Positions 1 through 9,087 of a stretch of 35,436 nucleotides of DNA are shown piece after piece. The notes beneath the pieces are model-generated. The model worked only from the letters and a program-made list of their open reading frames with translations. It had not been told where the DNA came from and made no database searches. The DNA is from an uncultured Clostridia bacterium (lineage in GTDB: Bacteria; Bacillota; Clostridia; TANB77; CAG-508): the NCBI GenBank assembly GCA_944386755.1, contig CALXCF010000018.1:1-35436 (forward strand), given 5' to 3'. Numbering within the stretch: position 1 is the first letter of the stretch; every line of letters begins with the position of its first letter. Both the position numbers and the translations under genes were made by a program.

Positions 1-687
1 TTCTCAACAGCAGCAGATGGTCAAACATCAGTTGAAGTTCACGTATTACAAGGTGAAAGAGAAATGGCTGCATATAATAAAACATTAGGAAGATTCCAAT
101 TAACAGGAATTCCAGCAGCACCAAGAGGAGTACCTCAAATCGAAGTAACATTTGATATAGACGCAAACGGAATTGTTCACGTATCTGCAAAAGATATGGC
201 AACAGGAAATGAACAAAATGTTTCAATTACAGCTTCAACTAACCTTACAGATGAAGATATAGATAAGGCAGTAAAAGACGCTGAAGCACATGCAGAAGAA
301 GATAAAAAGAGAAAAGAAGAAATCGAAGTTAAAAATAATGCTGAAAGTTTAATCTATAACAGTGAAAAAACTTTAAAAGACTTAGGAGATAAAATAAGCG
401 GAGAAGAAAAAGCAAAAGTTGAAACTGAAATAGATAATACTAAAAAAGCATTAGAAACAAACGATACAGCAAAAATCAAAGAAGCAACAGAAAAACTAAC
501 AAAAGTATTCTATGATATGTCAGAACAATTATATAAAAATGCAAATCCAAATGGTGCTCAAGGAGCAGGAGTTGATCCAAATGCAGCAAATAATGCACAA
601 GAAGGAACAGACAATAATGCAAATGGAAATGATGGAAATGTATATGATGCAGATTACAAAGTAGAAGACGACGGAGATAAAAAATAG
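1..687 (+). CDS. dnaK: DnaK (Hsp70) chaperone, C-terminal part, 5' end outside window
   Basis: This is the 3' part of the Hsp70 chaperone gene; the reading frame is open from base 1, so the gene starts upstream of the window. The visible 228 residues cover the end of the substrate-binding beta-sandwich ([16 protein letters not shown] segment reads as [20 protein letters not shown], then [12 protein letters not shown]) and the whole alpha-helical lid. It ends in a Gly/Asn/Asp-rich flexible tail finishing EDDGDKK. DnaK folds proteins in the cytosol with DnaJ and GrpE; dnaJ lies 0.5 kb downstream in the same direction, so this is the usual dnaK-dnaJ operon. The internal ATG at base 64 is not the start, because conserved DnaK sequence continues upstream of it in frame. 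The identification is secure. Confidence 0.97.
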   Translation, partial: FSTAADGQTSVEVHVLQGEREMAAYNKTLGRFQLTGIPAAPRGVPQIEVTFDIDANGIVHVSAKDMATGNEQNVSITASTNLTDEDIDKAVKDAEAHAEEDKKRKEEIEVKNNAESLIYNSEKTLKDLGDKISGEEKAKVETEIDNTKKALETNDTAKIKEATEKLTKVFYDMSEQLYKNANPNGAQGAGVDPNAANNAQEGTDNNANGNDGNVYDADYKVEDDGDKK

Positions 688-702
688 AATAAGACTAAAA
701 GT

Positions 703-735
703 GAGGTTGGAGGCATAATGCAAAGTTCCAGCCTC
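703..735 (+). other. Hairpin between dnaK and the MazG-like gene
   Basis: An inverted repeat (GAGGTTGGA at 703-711, TCCAGCCTC at 727-735, one G-U pair) lies between the dnaK stop and the next gene. No T tract follows, so it is more likely an RNA-processing or stability element, or a partial attenuator, than a full terminator. The function is inferred only from structure. Confidence 0.4.
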
Positions 736-767
736 AAAATTTAGTAAAAATATAAGAGGAGCGACAT

Positions 768-1142
768 ATGTCAAAAAAAGATTTAAGTATTTCAGAAATG
801 CAAAAAATGCAACTTGATTTATATGAACAAAACAAAGATAAATGGGATGATATGGAACCAAAGGCTGCTAAAAGTCACATGTTATATATGATTGAAGAAA
901 TTGGAGAATGTATTTCAATTATAAAGAAAAAAGGAATTAATGCGATAATGCAAGATTCAGATGTAAGAAGTAGATTTTTAGAAGAAATAACAGATGTACA
1001 AAATTATTATATAGAAATTTTAAATAGATTGAAAATAACTCCAGAAGAATATTCAAATGCTTATATAGAGAAGCATAATATTAATATGAAAAGGAATTAT
1101 GAAAAAGATAATAAGGAAAAATATAATAAAAAGACATTTTAG
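768..1142 (+). CDS. MazG-like all-alpha nucleotide pyrophosphohydrolase
   Basis: A 124-residue helical protein. The family signature is visible: EEIGE (about residues 43-47) followed about 30 residues later by EEITD (about 72-76), i.e. the ExxE...ExxD set that binds Mg2+ in MazG/all-alpha NTP pyrophosphatases. Such enzymes hydrolyse (d)NTPs to monophosphates, often as house-cleaning. The C-terminus is very basic and Asn/Lys-rich. A good AGAGGAG site lies 5-11 bases before the ATG. It lies between dnaK and dnaJ, 12 bases before dnaJ, so it is probably part of the same heat-shock transcript. The exact substrate cannot be told from the sequence; the fold assignment is reasonably good. Confidence 0.7.
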   Translation: MSKKDLSISEMQKMQLDLYEQNKDKWDDMEPKAAKSHMLYMIEEIGECISIIKKKGINAIMQDSDVRSRFLEEITDVQNYYIEILNRLKITPEEYSNAYIEKHNINMKRNYEKDNKEKYNKKTF

Positions 1143-1154
1143 TAGGAGGAAAAA

Positions 1155-2315
1155 ATGGCAAAAAGAGACTATTATGAAGTTTTAGGAGTAAATAAAAATG
1201 CAACTGATGATGAATTAAAAAAAGCATATCGTAAACTTGCAAAAAAATATCATCCAGATGCAAATCCAGATAATAAAAAAGAAGCAGAGGAAAAATTCAA
1301 AGAAGTAAATGAAGCATATGAAACATTATCTGACCCACAAAAAAGAAGGATGTATGACCAATTTGGTGCTGATGGACCACAAGGATTTGGTGGAGGCCAA
1401 GGACCATTTGGTCAAGGCGGATATTATTCATATAGTAGTTCAGGATTTAATGGATTTGACGATTTTGGAGACTTAGGTGATATCTTTTCATCATTTTTTG
1501 GAGGAGGTTTTGGAGGTAGAAGTTCTGGAAGAAAGAAAAATGGACCTAGAAAAGGTGCAGATTTAAACTTCAGAATGGAAATTACTTTTGAACAAGCATT
1601 TTTAGGTGTTGAAAAGGAAATAATCGTAACTAGAAACGAAACTTGCGATAATTGTCATGGTACAGGAGCAAAGCCAGGTACATCAGTTACAAAATGTACA
1701 ACATGTAATGGTACAGGTCAAGTTACTCAAGTTCAAAATACAATACTTGGACAAATGCAAACCAGAAGAACTTGTACAGTTTGCCATGGTACAGGTGAAA
1801 TAATAAAAGAACCTTGTGAAGTTTGTCATGGTAATGGTACAGTACGTAAACAACCAAGAATTAAAGTGAAAATACCAGCAGGTATTGATGATAATCAAAC
1901 AGTAGTATTAAGAGGAGAAGGTGAACCTGGAGAAAAAGGTGGACCAAAAGGTGATTTATATATTACGGTTAGAATAAAGAGACATAGTATCTTTGCGAGA
2001 AGTGGAAATAATGTTACATGTGAAGTGCCGATTACAATTACACAAGCAACATTAGGTGCAGATTTAGAGATACCAATGGTAGATGGAACAAAAGTAGTTT
2101 ACAAAATACCTGATGGAACTCAAACAGGAACTAAGTTTGTAATTAGAAATAAGGGATTTAAATCTGTAAATTCAAGTAGTACAGGTGATTTTGTATTTAC
2201 TGTTAAGGTACAAACTCCTAAGAAACTAACAAAAGAACAACGTGAATTGTTAGTTCAACTGGCTAAGACTATGAATGAACAACCTCCAATTAAGAAACGT
2301 GGATTTTTTGGATAA
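1155..2315 (+). CDS. dnaJ: DnaJ (Hsp40) co-chaperone
   Basis: 386 residues, the normal length for a full type I DnaJ. In order: J domain with the HPD motif at residues 33-35, which stimulates DnaK ATPase; a Gly/Phe-rich linker (about 75-125); four CxxCxGxG zinc-binding repeats ([32 protein letters not shown]); and two C-terminal beta-sandwich substrate domains ending GFFG. The start ATG follows AGGAGG at a good distance. It delivers unfolded clients to DnaK in the cytosol. It is the last gene of the dnaK operon here; downstream is a bidirectional terminator shared with the converging deoD. Confidence 0.98.
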   Translation: MAKRDYYEVLGVNKNATDDELKKAYRKLAKKYHPDANPDNKKEAEEKFKEVNEAYETLSDPQKRRMYDQFGADGPQGFGGGQGPFGQGGYYSYSSSGFNGFDDFGDLGDIFSSFFGGGFGGRSSGRKKNGPRKGADLNFRMEITFEQAFLGVEKEIIVTRNETCDNCHGTGAKPGTSVTKCTTCNGTGQVTQVQNTILGQMQTRRTCTVCHGTGEIIKEPCEVCHGNGTVRKQPRIKVKIPAGIDDNQTVVLRGEGEPGEKGGPKGDLYITVRIKRHSIFARSGNNVTCEVPITITQATLGADLEIPMVDGTKVVYKIPDGTQTGTKFVIRNKGFKSVNSSSTGDFVFTVKVQTPKKLTKEQRELLVQLAKTMNEQPPIKKRGFFG

Positions 2316-2442
2316 AAAGCGTTTTTATTTCAAAAACGTATATTTTCAATAAAAATAATGGAAAATATTGTAATTTACAAAATTATATGTTAGAATATAG
2401 ATGTTTAAATTCATATTTTAAATCAAATAGCAAAATAAAATA

Positions 2443-2487
2443 GCTCCAAAAGATTTAATTAGATACTAATCTTTTGGAGCATTTTAT
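2443..2487. terminator. Bidirectional intrinsic terminator between dnaJ and deoD
   Basis: A perfect 13-bp stem (GCTCCAAAAGATT at 2443-2455, its complement at 2468-2480) is followed by ATTTTAT on the plus strand and by a T-rich run (TATTTTATTTT) on the minus strand. It lies between two converging genes and can end transcription from both sides. Confidence 0.85.
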
Positions 2488-2533
2488 AACATAAATGAAA
2501 GTCTATGGTAAATGAATTAAAAAAAAGTAAACT

Positions 2534-3265
2534 TTACAAATTCTCTAGACTTTCCAAAGCAAGAGTAATCATTTTATTAAGACCGGTTTCACGTTCTTCA
2601 GCAGTTGCAGAAGCCTTTTCGCTACTAGAATTTGCAACATCGACAACTGACATTAAACAAGCTGCTTTCCTATTTAAATATTTAGCAACATAAAATAGTG
2701 AGAAAGCCTCCATTTCAGCAGCAATTGGATTAATATCTTTAGGTATTCTATTAAGAAATTTATCAAAATCTTCCATATATACATCAAAGAAATCAGTACA
2801 AATTGTATTCCCACTTGTAATAGGTATTGCACTTTTTTCAGATGCAAGTTTTATTGCATTATTTAAATCATTATTTGAATTAACAATATGACAAACTTCA
2901 TTATTTAGTGCCAATGCAAAATTTGATTCACTGTATACTTTATCTGCAAGAATAATATCAAATAATTTTAATTCAGGTTTATATGCTCCACAAGAGCCAA
3001 TTCTAATTATATTTTCAACATCATAAAACTTATATAATTCATAGCAATAAATTCCCATACTTGGCATACCCATTCCAGAAGCCATTACAGTAACTTCATT
3101 TCCTTTGTATGTTCCAGTATATGCAAAAATTCCTCTAACTTGATTTACTAATTTTGCATTTTCTAAAAAATTCTCAGCTATATATTTTGCTCTAAGTGGG
3201 TCTCCTGGCATTATTACAGTTTTTGCAATTTCTCCTAATTTTGCTTCATTATGTGGTGTTGGCAT
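2534..3265 (-). CDS. deoD: Purine nucleoside phosphorylase, DeoD type
   Basis: 243 residues, close to the usual ~235-240 of the hexameric DeoD family. It splits purine (deoxy)nucleosides with phosphate into base and (deoxy)ribose 1-phosphate, for purine salvage in the cytosol. Visible family signatures are TPH near the N-terminus, PGDPLRAKYIAE (phosphate-binding Arg), FAYTGTYKG, GSCGA, EMEAFS (ribose-binding Glu) and a C-terminal AEERETG with the Asp of VVDVA upstream, matching the catalytic Asp/Arg pair. The ATG is preceded by AAAGGAGGAATTTAA. It is a monocistronic unit converging on dnaJ. Confidence 0.93.
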   Translation of the reverse strand: MPTPHNEAKLGEIAKTVIMPGDPLRAKYIAENFLENAKLVNQVRGIFAYTGTYKGNEVTVMASGMGMPSMGIYCYELYKFYDVENIIRIGSCGAYKPELKLFDIILADKVYSESNFALALNNEVCHIVNSNNDLNNAIKLASEKSAIPITSGNTICTDFFDVYMEDFDKFLNRIPKDINPIAAEMEAFSLFYVAKYLNRKAACLMSVVDVANSSSEKASATAEERETGLNKMITLALESLENL

Positions 3266-3315
3266 TTAAATTCCTCCTTTATATTTTTTATTAACAAAAT
3301 TTTATTTATAATGTT

Positions 3316-3324
3316 AGTATACCA
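3316..3324 (-). promoter_or_regulatory. Extended -10 promoter for deoD
   Basis: On the minus strand the sequence reads TGG-TATACT (TATACT at 3321-3316, preceded by TGN), an extended -10. A recognisable -35 is weak (TTTGTA-like, 17 bases upstream). It lies about 50 bases before the deoD start. Confidence 0.55.
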
Positions 3325-3430
3325 CAAAAATCTTAAAATACAAATTGAATTTAATGTGCACAAAATTTTGAATATTTTTAGCTAATCTATTGTAAAACAT
3401 CAAAAAAAGTGATAAACTATTAGTAGATTT

Positions 3431-3480
3431 AAAAAAAACCAAACTTTTCGGGTTTGAATTTTTTAAATCTTTTTTGTTTT
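3431..3480 (+). promoter_or_regulatory. pyrG leader hairpin with T-rich tail (attenuator candidate)
   Basis: Between a weak promoter-like pair (TTGTAA at 3390-3395, TAAACT at 3413-3418, spacing 17) and pyrG there is a hairpin: A-rich arm plus CCAAAC (3431-3444), loop TTTTCGG, then GTTTGAATTTTTT (3452-3464). It is followed by more T runs up to 3480. It resembles an intrinsic terminator in a leader. In Bacillus subtilis pyrG is controlled by leader termination with reiterative G addition at a GGG start; no such G start is visible here, so the mechanism would have to differ. Confidence 0.5.
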
Positions 3481-3498
3481 TTGGAATAGGAGGAAAAA

Positions 3499-5115
3499 AT
3501 GAATACAAAGTACATATTTGTAACAGGAGGAGTAGTATCAGGACTAGGAAAAGGAATAACAGCGGCATCATTAGGAAGACTACTAAAAAATAGAGGATAT
3601 AAAGTAACAATACAAAAATTTGATCCATATATCAATGTAGATCCAGGAACAATGAATCCATATGAACATGGAGAAGTATTTGTAACAGATGATGGAGCAG
3701 AAACAGACTTGGATTTAGGACATTATGAAAGATTTATAGATGAAAATCTAACACATAACTCAAGTGTCACAATGGGAAAAATATATCAAAGTGTAATTGA
3801 AAAAGAAAGAAGAGGAGATTATTTAGGAAAAACAGTACAAGTAATTCCTCATATTACAAATGAAATAAAAGAAAAAATATACGGATTTGAGGAAACAGAT
3901 ACAGATATTGTAATAACAGAGGTTGGAGGAACAGTAGGAGATATTGAAGGATTATCAATTATCGAAGCAATTAGACAAGTTGGACTTGAAAAAAATCCAG
4001 AAGATGTTTTATATATTCATGTAACATTATTACCATATATATTTGGTTCAAATGAGATAAAATCTAAACCAACACAACATTCTGTAAAAGAATTGCAGAG
4101 TTTAGGTATAAAACCTAATATTTTAGTTTGTAGAACAGAACAAGATATACCAGAAAATATTAGGGAAAAATTATCACTATTTTGTAATGTTAGAAAAACA
4201 AGTGTAATCCAAAATAAAACAGCAGATTGTCTATATGCAGTACCATTGATGCTTGAAAAAGAGGGATTAGCAAGAGAAGTATGTAATCATTTGAAATTAG
4301 ATAATTATATTCCAGATAATTCACAATGGGAAAAAATGATAGAAGATATCAGAAGTATAGAAGAAGATAAGGTTGTTACAATTGGATTAGTTGGAAAATA
4401 TGTAAAATTAGAAGATTCATATATTTCTGTTATAGAAAGTCTATATCATGCAGGATTTGCAAACCATGTTAAGGTAAAAGTAAAATTAATTGACTCTGAA
4501 AAAATAACAAGAGATAATGTAAAAGAACAATTACAAGGAATTGACGGAGTTGTAATACCAGGTGGATTTGGAGATAGAGGAATCAATGGTATGATAGAAA
4601 CTGTTAAATATGTTAGAGAAAACAAAATTCCGTTTTTAGGAATATGTTTAGGAATGCAAATGGCAGTTGTTGAATTTGCAAGAGATGTTTTAGGTATTAA
4701 AGATGCAGATTCAGAAGAATTTAATAAAGAAACTCCAAACCAAGTAATTCATATAATGGAAGAACAAAAAGAAATCAAGAAAAAAGGTGGAACAATGCGT
4801 TTAGGAGCATATCCATGTATTATAAAAGATAATACTTTAGCTAAGGAAATTTATGAGCTAGATGAGATTTCAGAAAGACATAGACATCGTTATGAATTTA
4901 ATAATGATTATAGAGAACAAATAGAAAAAGCAGGAATGAAAATTTCAGGAACATCACCTGATGGATTATTAGTTGAGATGGTAGAATTAGATAAAAAAAC
5001 ACATCCATATTTTATAGCAGGGCAATTCCACCCAGAATTAAAATCAAGACCAAATAAGCCAGCACCATTATTTGTTGGATTAGTAAAAGCATGTCGCATT
5101 GGGGACGTTTCTTAA
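3499..5115 (+). CDS. pyrG: CTP synthase
   Basis: 538 residues, normal for the family. It aminates UTP to CTP with glutamine and ATP, the last step of de novo CTP synthesis. The N-terminal synthetase domain starts [16 protein letters not shown] (P-loop). The C-terminal class I glutamine amidotransferase domain shows [10 protein letters not shown], the nucleophile Cys383 in GICLGMQ, and the His/Glu pair in GQFHPE. The start follows TAGGAGG. The last six residues (RIGDVS) and the TAA stop are encoded by an intergenic repeat that begins at 5092, so the original C-terminus has been replaced by repeat-derived sequence. This should be harmless, as the tail lies beyond the conserved LFVGLVKA. Confidence 0.98.
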   Translation: MNTKYIFVTGGVVSGLGKGITAASLGRLLKNRGYKVTIQKFDPYINVDPGTMNPYEHGEVFVTDDGAETDLDLGHYERFIDENLTHNSSVTMGKIYQSVIEKERRGDYLGKTVQVIPHITNEIKEKIYGFEETDTDIVITEVGGTVGDIEGLSIIEAIRQVGLEKNPEDVLYIHVTLLPYIFGSNEIKSKPTQHSVKELQSLGIKPNILVCRTEQDIPENIREKLSLFCNVRKTSVIQNKTADCLYAVPLMLEKEGLAREVCNHLKLDNYIPDNSQWEKMIEDIRSIEEDKVVTIGLVGKYVKLEDSYISVIESLYHAGFANHVKVKVKLIDSEKITRDNVKEQLQGIDGVVIPGGFGDRGINGMIETVKYVRENKIPFLGICLGMQMAVVEFARDVLGIKDADSEEFNKETPNQVIHIMEEQKEIKKKGGTMRLGAYPCIIKDNTLAKEIYELDEISERHRHRYEFNNDYREQIEKAGMKISGTSPDGLLVEMVELDKKTHPYFIAGQFHPELKSRPNKPAPLFVGLVKACRIGDVS

Positions 5116-5217
5116 TGAGACATTTTGTCCATTTTGGGACAGATGTTTAATATTAAATAAGAGATGTGTCCCAAGATGGACATTTTTGGCCAAAAAGAAA
5201 CGTCCCCAAATGGACGT
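5092..5217. repeat. Intergenic palindromic repeat family A, copy 1 (two converging halves)
   Basis: Two inverted half-copies face each other: 5092-5146 (starts TGTCGCATTGGGGACGTTTC, ends GGGACAGATGT) and 5162-5217 (starts AGATGTGTCCC, contains GAAACGTCCCC). It overlaps the last codons of pyrG and reaches the stop of the converging SPFH gene. The same family recurs at 11447, 18034, 23350, 24010 and 27919. Hairpins form in both strands, so it can act as a two-way terminator here. Confidence 0.9.
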
Positions 5218-6134
5218 TATTCTTTTTTCTTATTTATATCTTTTTCGCTTACAACTTCTTTCATAGCTCCTAATGCACCCAAAGCACTTGTTGCTTCAAA
5301 AGGAATAAATACTTTATTTGCATCACCTTTAGCAACTTCCTCTAAAGCTTCTAAAGATTTTAATTGAACTAATTTATCATCAGGGTTAGCCTTCTTAATA
5401 GCATCATAAACCATTTGAATTTCTTTGGCTTTAGCTTCTGCTACTTCTCTAATTGCTTGAGCCTCACCAGTTGCTCTTCTTATTTGAGCTTCTTTATCAG
5501 CTTCAGCCTCTAAGATAGCAGCTTGTTTCTTACCTTCTGCAATAGTGATTGCTGATTGTCTTTGAGCTTCAGATTCTAGAATCATAGCTCTTTTATTTCT
5601 TTCTGCATTCATTTCTTTTTCCATTGCATCTCTGATGTCTGCTGGTGGTGTAATGTCTTTGATTTCAACTCTGTCTATTTTACATCCCCATCTATCAGTT
5701 GCTTCATCTAATACAACCCTTAATTGATTATTGATACCATCTCTTGAACTAAATGTTTCATCTAAGTCCATTTTACCAATTATATCACGTATTGTTGTAA
5801 TAGCTAAGTATTCGATACCTTTTTTCAAACTTTGAATTTCATATACTGCTTTTGCTGGGTCTGTTATTTGATAGAAAACAACAGTGTCTATTGTAATTGT
5901 AACATTATCTTTAGTAATAACTCCTTGAGGTGGTACGTCCATTGTTTGTTGTTTTAAGCTAACTACACTTCTAACATGGTCTAAAAATGGAATTATAATT
6001 GTAAGACCTGCATCAGCTACTTTATAGAATTTACCTAATCTTTCAATTATATATACCTCAGATTGTTTAACGATTTTGATTGACATGAATGCTATTATTA
6101 AAATAATAACAAGTAAAACTAATAAAAACCACAT
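5217..6134 (-). CDS. SPFH/band 7 (stomatin-like) membrane protein, QmcA type
   Basis: 305 residues, the same length as Escherichia coli QmcA. One N-terminal membrane segment (residues 1-20, WFLLVLLVIILIIAF) is followed by the SPFH domain (VKQSEVYIIERLGKFYKV; DVPPQGVITKDNVTI; VVFYQITDPAKAVY) and a long Ala/Glu/Lys coiled coil (about 180-260, EAQRQSAITIAEGKKQ). These proteins form large oligomeric rings or microdomains in the membrane and usually work with an NfeD-like partner, which is the gene just upstream (66 bases). The start follows AAGGAGG. The precise cellular task is not known from sequence. Confidence 0.93.
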   Translation of the reverse strand: MWFLLVLLVIILIIAFMSIKIVKQSEVYIIERLGKFYKVADAGLTIIIPFLDHVRSVVSLKQQTMDVPPQGVITKDNVTITIDTVVFYQITDPAKAVYEIQSLKKGIEYLAITTIRDIIGKMDLDETFSSRDGINNQLRVVLDEATDRWGCKIDRVEIKDITPPADIRDAMEKEMNAERNKRAMILESEAQRQSAITIAEGKKQAAILEAEADKEAQIRRATGEAQAIREVAEAKAKEIQMVYDAIKKANPDDKLVQLKSLEALEEVAKGDANKVFIPFEATSALGALGAMKEVVSEKDINKKKE

Positions 6135-6200
6135 AATTTTATCCTCCTTAAATATTGGTTTATAATTTGATTACTTTTTAACAATTTAAAAAATATAAAT

Positions 6201-6629
6201 CTATTTTTTAATAGGTGTGACAACTGCTTTAACACCTTTAATTTCTAATACTTCAACTTCAGTTCCTTTTGGAATATCGATATCGTCTTTTCCTACTGCA
6301 CTCCATGTTTCTCCGTCTATTTTTACTTGACCCTTTGCATTTATTGAGTCAATTTCTTTTGTAACAATTCCATTTTGTCCAATGATTGAAAATGCATTTG
6401 TTTTTACGTTTTTTGTTTTTGCAAATTTCTTAACAAATGGTTTTGTTGCAAAAATTAATATTGCAGATGATATAACAAACACTGCTGTTTGAATTAGTAT
6501 ACTATCAGTAAATAGACTAACTATCATAGATATTAATGCTCCTATTGCAAGCCAGAATACTAAAAATCCTGTTGTCATTATTTCTATTACTAAGCATACT
6601 CCTGCAATAACTAACCAAATTTGCCACAT
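6201..6629 (-). CDS. NfeD-like membrane protein, partner of SPFH protein
   Basis: 142 residues with three hydrophobic segments (about 4-25, 27-48, 52-70) and a C-terminal small OB-fold domain (about 85-142: IGQNGIVTKEI...GQVKIDGETWSAV...VEVLEIKGVKAVV). This is the short NfeD/YbbJ type without a protease domain. It is first in a two-gene operon with the SPFH/band 7 gene, the standard pairing. The start follows AAAGGAGGAAATTTAAT. The pairing supports a joint role in membrane microdomain organisation or membrane-protein quality control, which is inference from the family. Confidence 0.88.
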   Translation of the reverse strand: MWQIWLVIAGVCLVIEIMTTGFLVFWLAIGALISMIVSLFTDSILIQTAVFVISSAILIFATKPFVKKFAKTKNVKTNAFSIIGQNGIVTKEIDSINAKGQVKIDGETWSAVGKDDIDIPKGTEVEVLEIKGVKAVVTPIKK

Positions 6630-6663
6630 ATTAAATTTCCTCCTTTGAATTCCAACTATTACT

Positions 6664-6672
6664 ATTATATCA
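6664..6672 (-). promoter_or_regulatory. Extended -10 promoter for nfeD-SPFH operon
   Basis: On the minus strand the bases read TGA-TATAAT (TATAAT at 6669-6664 with TG two bases upstream). No good -35 is seen. It lies about 35 bases before the start codon, so the leader is short. Confidence 0.65.
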
Positions 6673-6804
6673 TAGTTTTGGAAAAAAAGAAATACTTTTA
6701 TGTAAATTTTATTCGAAAAGAGACGAATTTTGATAAAAATATTAAAAACTACATTTAATTTTATGATGAAATACTTGAAATATCACAAAATTTGAATAAA
6801 ATGC

Positions 6805-6833
6805 TTGACAAATCAAAAAAAATAGTGTAAAGT
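6805..6833 (+). promoter_or_regulatory. Promoter of the ylxM-ffh operon
   Basis: TTGACA (6805-6810) with a 17-base spacer to TAAAGT (6828-6833). The -35 is perfect and the -10 matches 4 of 6. The start ATG of ylxM is 33 bases further. Confidence 0.65.
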
Positions 6834-6866
6834 ATATTAGCATTACAAAAAGAAAGAGGTAGTCAA

Positions 6867-7214
6867 ATGGAAAAGAACGTAAAAATAAGCATACTATGTC
6901 AATTATATGGCAAACTATTAACAGAAAAACAATATGAAATCCTAAATGACTACTATAATAATGACTTGTCGTTATCAGAAATAGCGCAAAATAGTGAAAT
7001 TACCAGACAAGCTGTTAGAGACATTTTAAAGAAAGGGGAAAAGAAACTTTTCGAGTATGAAGAAAAGTTGAATTTTATGAAAAGGACGTTAAATCAAGAA
7101 AAGAAAATTACAAAAGTTTTAGCTGAATTGACAAAAATTCAAAAAGACTACTCAGACAAACAAGTAGCAAGTGTCTTAGAAAACATAAAAAAAGAATTAA
7201 ATTGTCTAATTTAG
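6867..7214 (+). CDS. ylxM: YlxM-family SRP-associated helix-turn-helix protein
   Basis: 115 residues, the usual size. The N-terminal half resembles sigma-factor region 4: KISILCQLYGKLLTEKQYEIL..., then LSLSEIAQNSEITRQAVRDILKK as helix-turn-helix. The family is almost always encoded directly before ffh, as here (79 bases), and in streptococci the homologue binds the SRP. It is the first gene of the SRP/ribosome-maturation operon. The start follows AAAGAGG. Confidence 0.9.
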   Translation: MEKNVKISILCQLYGKLLTEKQYEILNDYYNNDLSLSEIAQNSEITRQAVRDILKKGEKKLFEYEEKLNFMKRTLNQEKKITKVLAELTKIQKDYSDKQVASVLENIKKELNCLI

Positions 7215-7292
7215 CTAACAAAATAAGCTAGTGTGATATGTTTTAAAATAAATGCTAAAAGAAAAAAATAAAAAAGAATGGAGTTGTGAAAT

Positions 7293-8649
7293 ATGGCTTT
7301 TGAAGGATTATCTTCTAGATTACAAGAAATAACAAGAAAAATCAGAGGAAAAGCAAGAATTACAGAATCTGATTTAAAAGAAATGTTAAGAGAGGTAAAA
7401 CTTGCACTTTTAGAAGCTGACGTAAACTATAAAATAGTAAAAGAATTCATTGCAACCATTCAAGAAAAAGCACTAGGTCAAGATGTATTAAAATCACTAA
7501 CACCAGGACAACAAGTTGTAAAAATAGTAAAAGACGAATTAGTCGAATTACTAGGTGGAACTGAAAGCAAAGTAAACTTTACACCAAATCCACCAACAAT
7601 AATAATGCTAGTAGGATTGCAAGGTTCAGGTAAAACAACAACAGCTGGAAAATTAGCAAATCTATTTAGAAAACAAGGTAAAAAGCCATTGCTAGTAGCA
7701 TGTGACGTGTATAGACCAGCAGCTATAAAACAATTGCAAGTAGTTGGAAAACAACTAAATATACCAGTATTTGCTAATGAAAATTCAAAAGATGTTGTTC
7801 ATATAGCAAAACAAGCTATATCTACTGCCATATCAAAATTAAATGATGTAATAATACTAGATACTGCAGGTAGATTGCACATAGATGAAGCATTAATGAC
7901 TGAACTTAAAAACTTGAAAAGTAGTGTAAAACCACATGAAATACTTTTAGTTGTAGATAGTATGACAGGTCAAGATGCAGTAAATGTTGCAACACAATTC
8001 AATGAAGAAGTAGGAATTGATGGAGTCGTACTTACAAAACTTGATGGTGATACTCGTGGTGGAGCAGCTTTATCAGTAAAAAAAGTTACAGGAAAGCCTA
8101 TAAAATTTGCAGCAACTGGTGAAAAATTGAGTGATATAGAAGTTTTCCATCCAGATAGAATGGCACAAAGAATTTTAGGAATGGGTGATATTTTATCTGT
8201 TATAGAAAAAGCAGAAGAAGCATTTGATTTAGAGCAGGCGGAAAAATTGGAAAAACAGCTTAAAAAGAAAGAACTAGACTTAGATGACTATTTAGCACAA
8301 CTAAGACAAGTTAAAAAAATGGGATCATTTTCTTCATTATTGAAATTGATTCCGGGAATGAATCAGATAAAAGATTTAAAAGTTGATGATAAAGAATTTG
8401 TAAAAATTGAAGCTATTATTTGTTCAATGACAAAAGAAGAAAAAAGAGATACAAGACTTTTAAATGCTAGTCGTAGACAAAGAATAGCTAGACGGAAGTG
8501 GAACTTCAGTACAAGACATCAATAAATTTATTAAGTCTTTTGAAATGACACAAAAAATGATGAAGCAGTTGAAAAATAACAAAGGTGGAATGAAAAAATT
8601 GATGAATGGCATTGATATGAATTCTTTGAAAAACTTTAAAGGGATTTAG
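7293..8649 (+). CDS. ffh: Signal recognition particle protein Ffh, interrupted by +1 frameshift at CGG-A
   Basis: Ffh binds 4.5S/6S RNA and signal peptides of nascent membrane proteins and docks on FtsY. The NG domain (GTPase P-loop GLQGSGKTTT, then DTAGRLHID, TKLDGDTRGG) and the start of the M domain are in one frame to residue 400 (Arg, codon 8490-8492). The next in-frame codon is CGG (8493-8495), and the zero frame ends 10 codons later at 8525. Reading GGA at 8494-8496 instead restores the conserved IARGSGTSVQDINKF and continues to TAG at 8647-8649. The total is 451 residues, matching the ~446 of B. subtilis. The zero-frame product (410 residues) would lack the last RNA/signal-binding helices, and ffh is essential in most bacteria. 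Recoding is therefore preferred to a dead gene; a sequence error is the alternative. Confidence 0.92.
8490..8496 (+). other. Candidate +1 recoding site AGA-CGG-A in ffh
   Basis: Zero frame AGA CGG AAG; +1 frame gives AGA then GGA AGT. P-site slippage is unlikely because AGA cannot re-pair well on GAC. Out-of-frame binding of tRNA-Gly to GGA, or quadruplet decoding of CGGA, would fit. No Shine-Dalgarno-like stimulator is seen just upstream. Confidence 0.65.
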
Positions 8650-8829
8650 GGGACGGTCCTAAAAATCCCTGTTACTAGAAATTTTTGGTAATATTCTAGA
8701 AAATTTTTTAGTTATTAAATTGTTATTAAATTTTTTAATTTTATAAATATTTAAGTTGATGCGGTGACAAATAAAGGAGTGTCCCTAATTCCCTAAAAGC
8801 AGGGATTTTAAGGACCGTCCCTAAATCCC
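8641..8829. repeat. MITE-like element, repeat family B, between ffh and rpsP
   Basis: Two about 30-base inverted ends flank an AT-rich core: left arm 8641-8671 (GGGATTTAGGGGACGGTCC... then AAATCCCTG) and right arm 8800-8829 (CAGGGATTTTAAGGACCGTC... then AAATCCC). Each arm is itself a small palindrome (GGGATTT/AAATCCC). The ffh stop TAG (8647-8649) lies inside the left arm. A single related unit is at 21254-21290. It splits the otherwise tight ffh-rpsP operon. No transposase is encoded. Confidence 0.75.
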
Positions 8830-8856
8830 GTTCACAAATTTCAGGAGGTGAAATAA

Positions 8857-9087
8857 ATGGTAAAAATTAGATTACAAAGACAAGGAAAGAAAAAAGCTCC
8901 ATTTTATCATATTGTTGTAGCAGATTCAAGAAGCCCAAGAGATGGTAAAATAATTGAGCAATTAGGTACATATGACCCAATGACAACTCCAGCAACTATT
9001 GTTTTAGATAAAGAAAAAGTAGAAAAATGGATTAAAAATGGTGCAAAACCAACAGACACAGTTAAAGCTTTAATTGAAAAGAAATAA
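8857..9087 (+). CDS. rpsP: 30S ribosomal protein S16
   Basis: 76 residues, typical. It begins [20 protein letters not shown] and contains [21 protein letters not shown], both diagnostic for S16. The start follows CAGGAGGTGAAATAA. It is part of the canonical ffh-rpsP-khpA-rimM-trmD-rplS order. S16 binds 16S rRNA early in 30S assembly, and the RimM factor that helps this step is encoded two genes downstream. Confidence 0.97.
   Translation: MVKIRLQRQGKKKAPFYHIVVADSRSPRDGKIIEQLGTYDPMTTPATIVLDKEKVEKWIKNGAKPTDTVKALIEKK

Noticed and set aside
2505..2693. Plus-strand open frame over the end of deoD
   Set aside because: It is a shadow of deoD, has no ribosome binding site and shows no recognisable domain.
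5164..5367. Plus-strand open frame starting in the repeat after pyrG
   Set aside because: It consists of repeat sequence and the complement of the SPFH gene.
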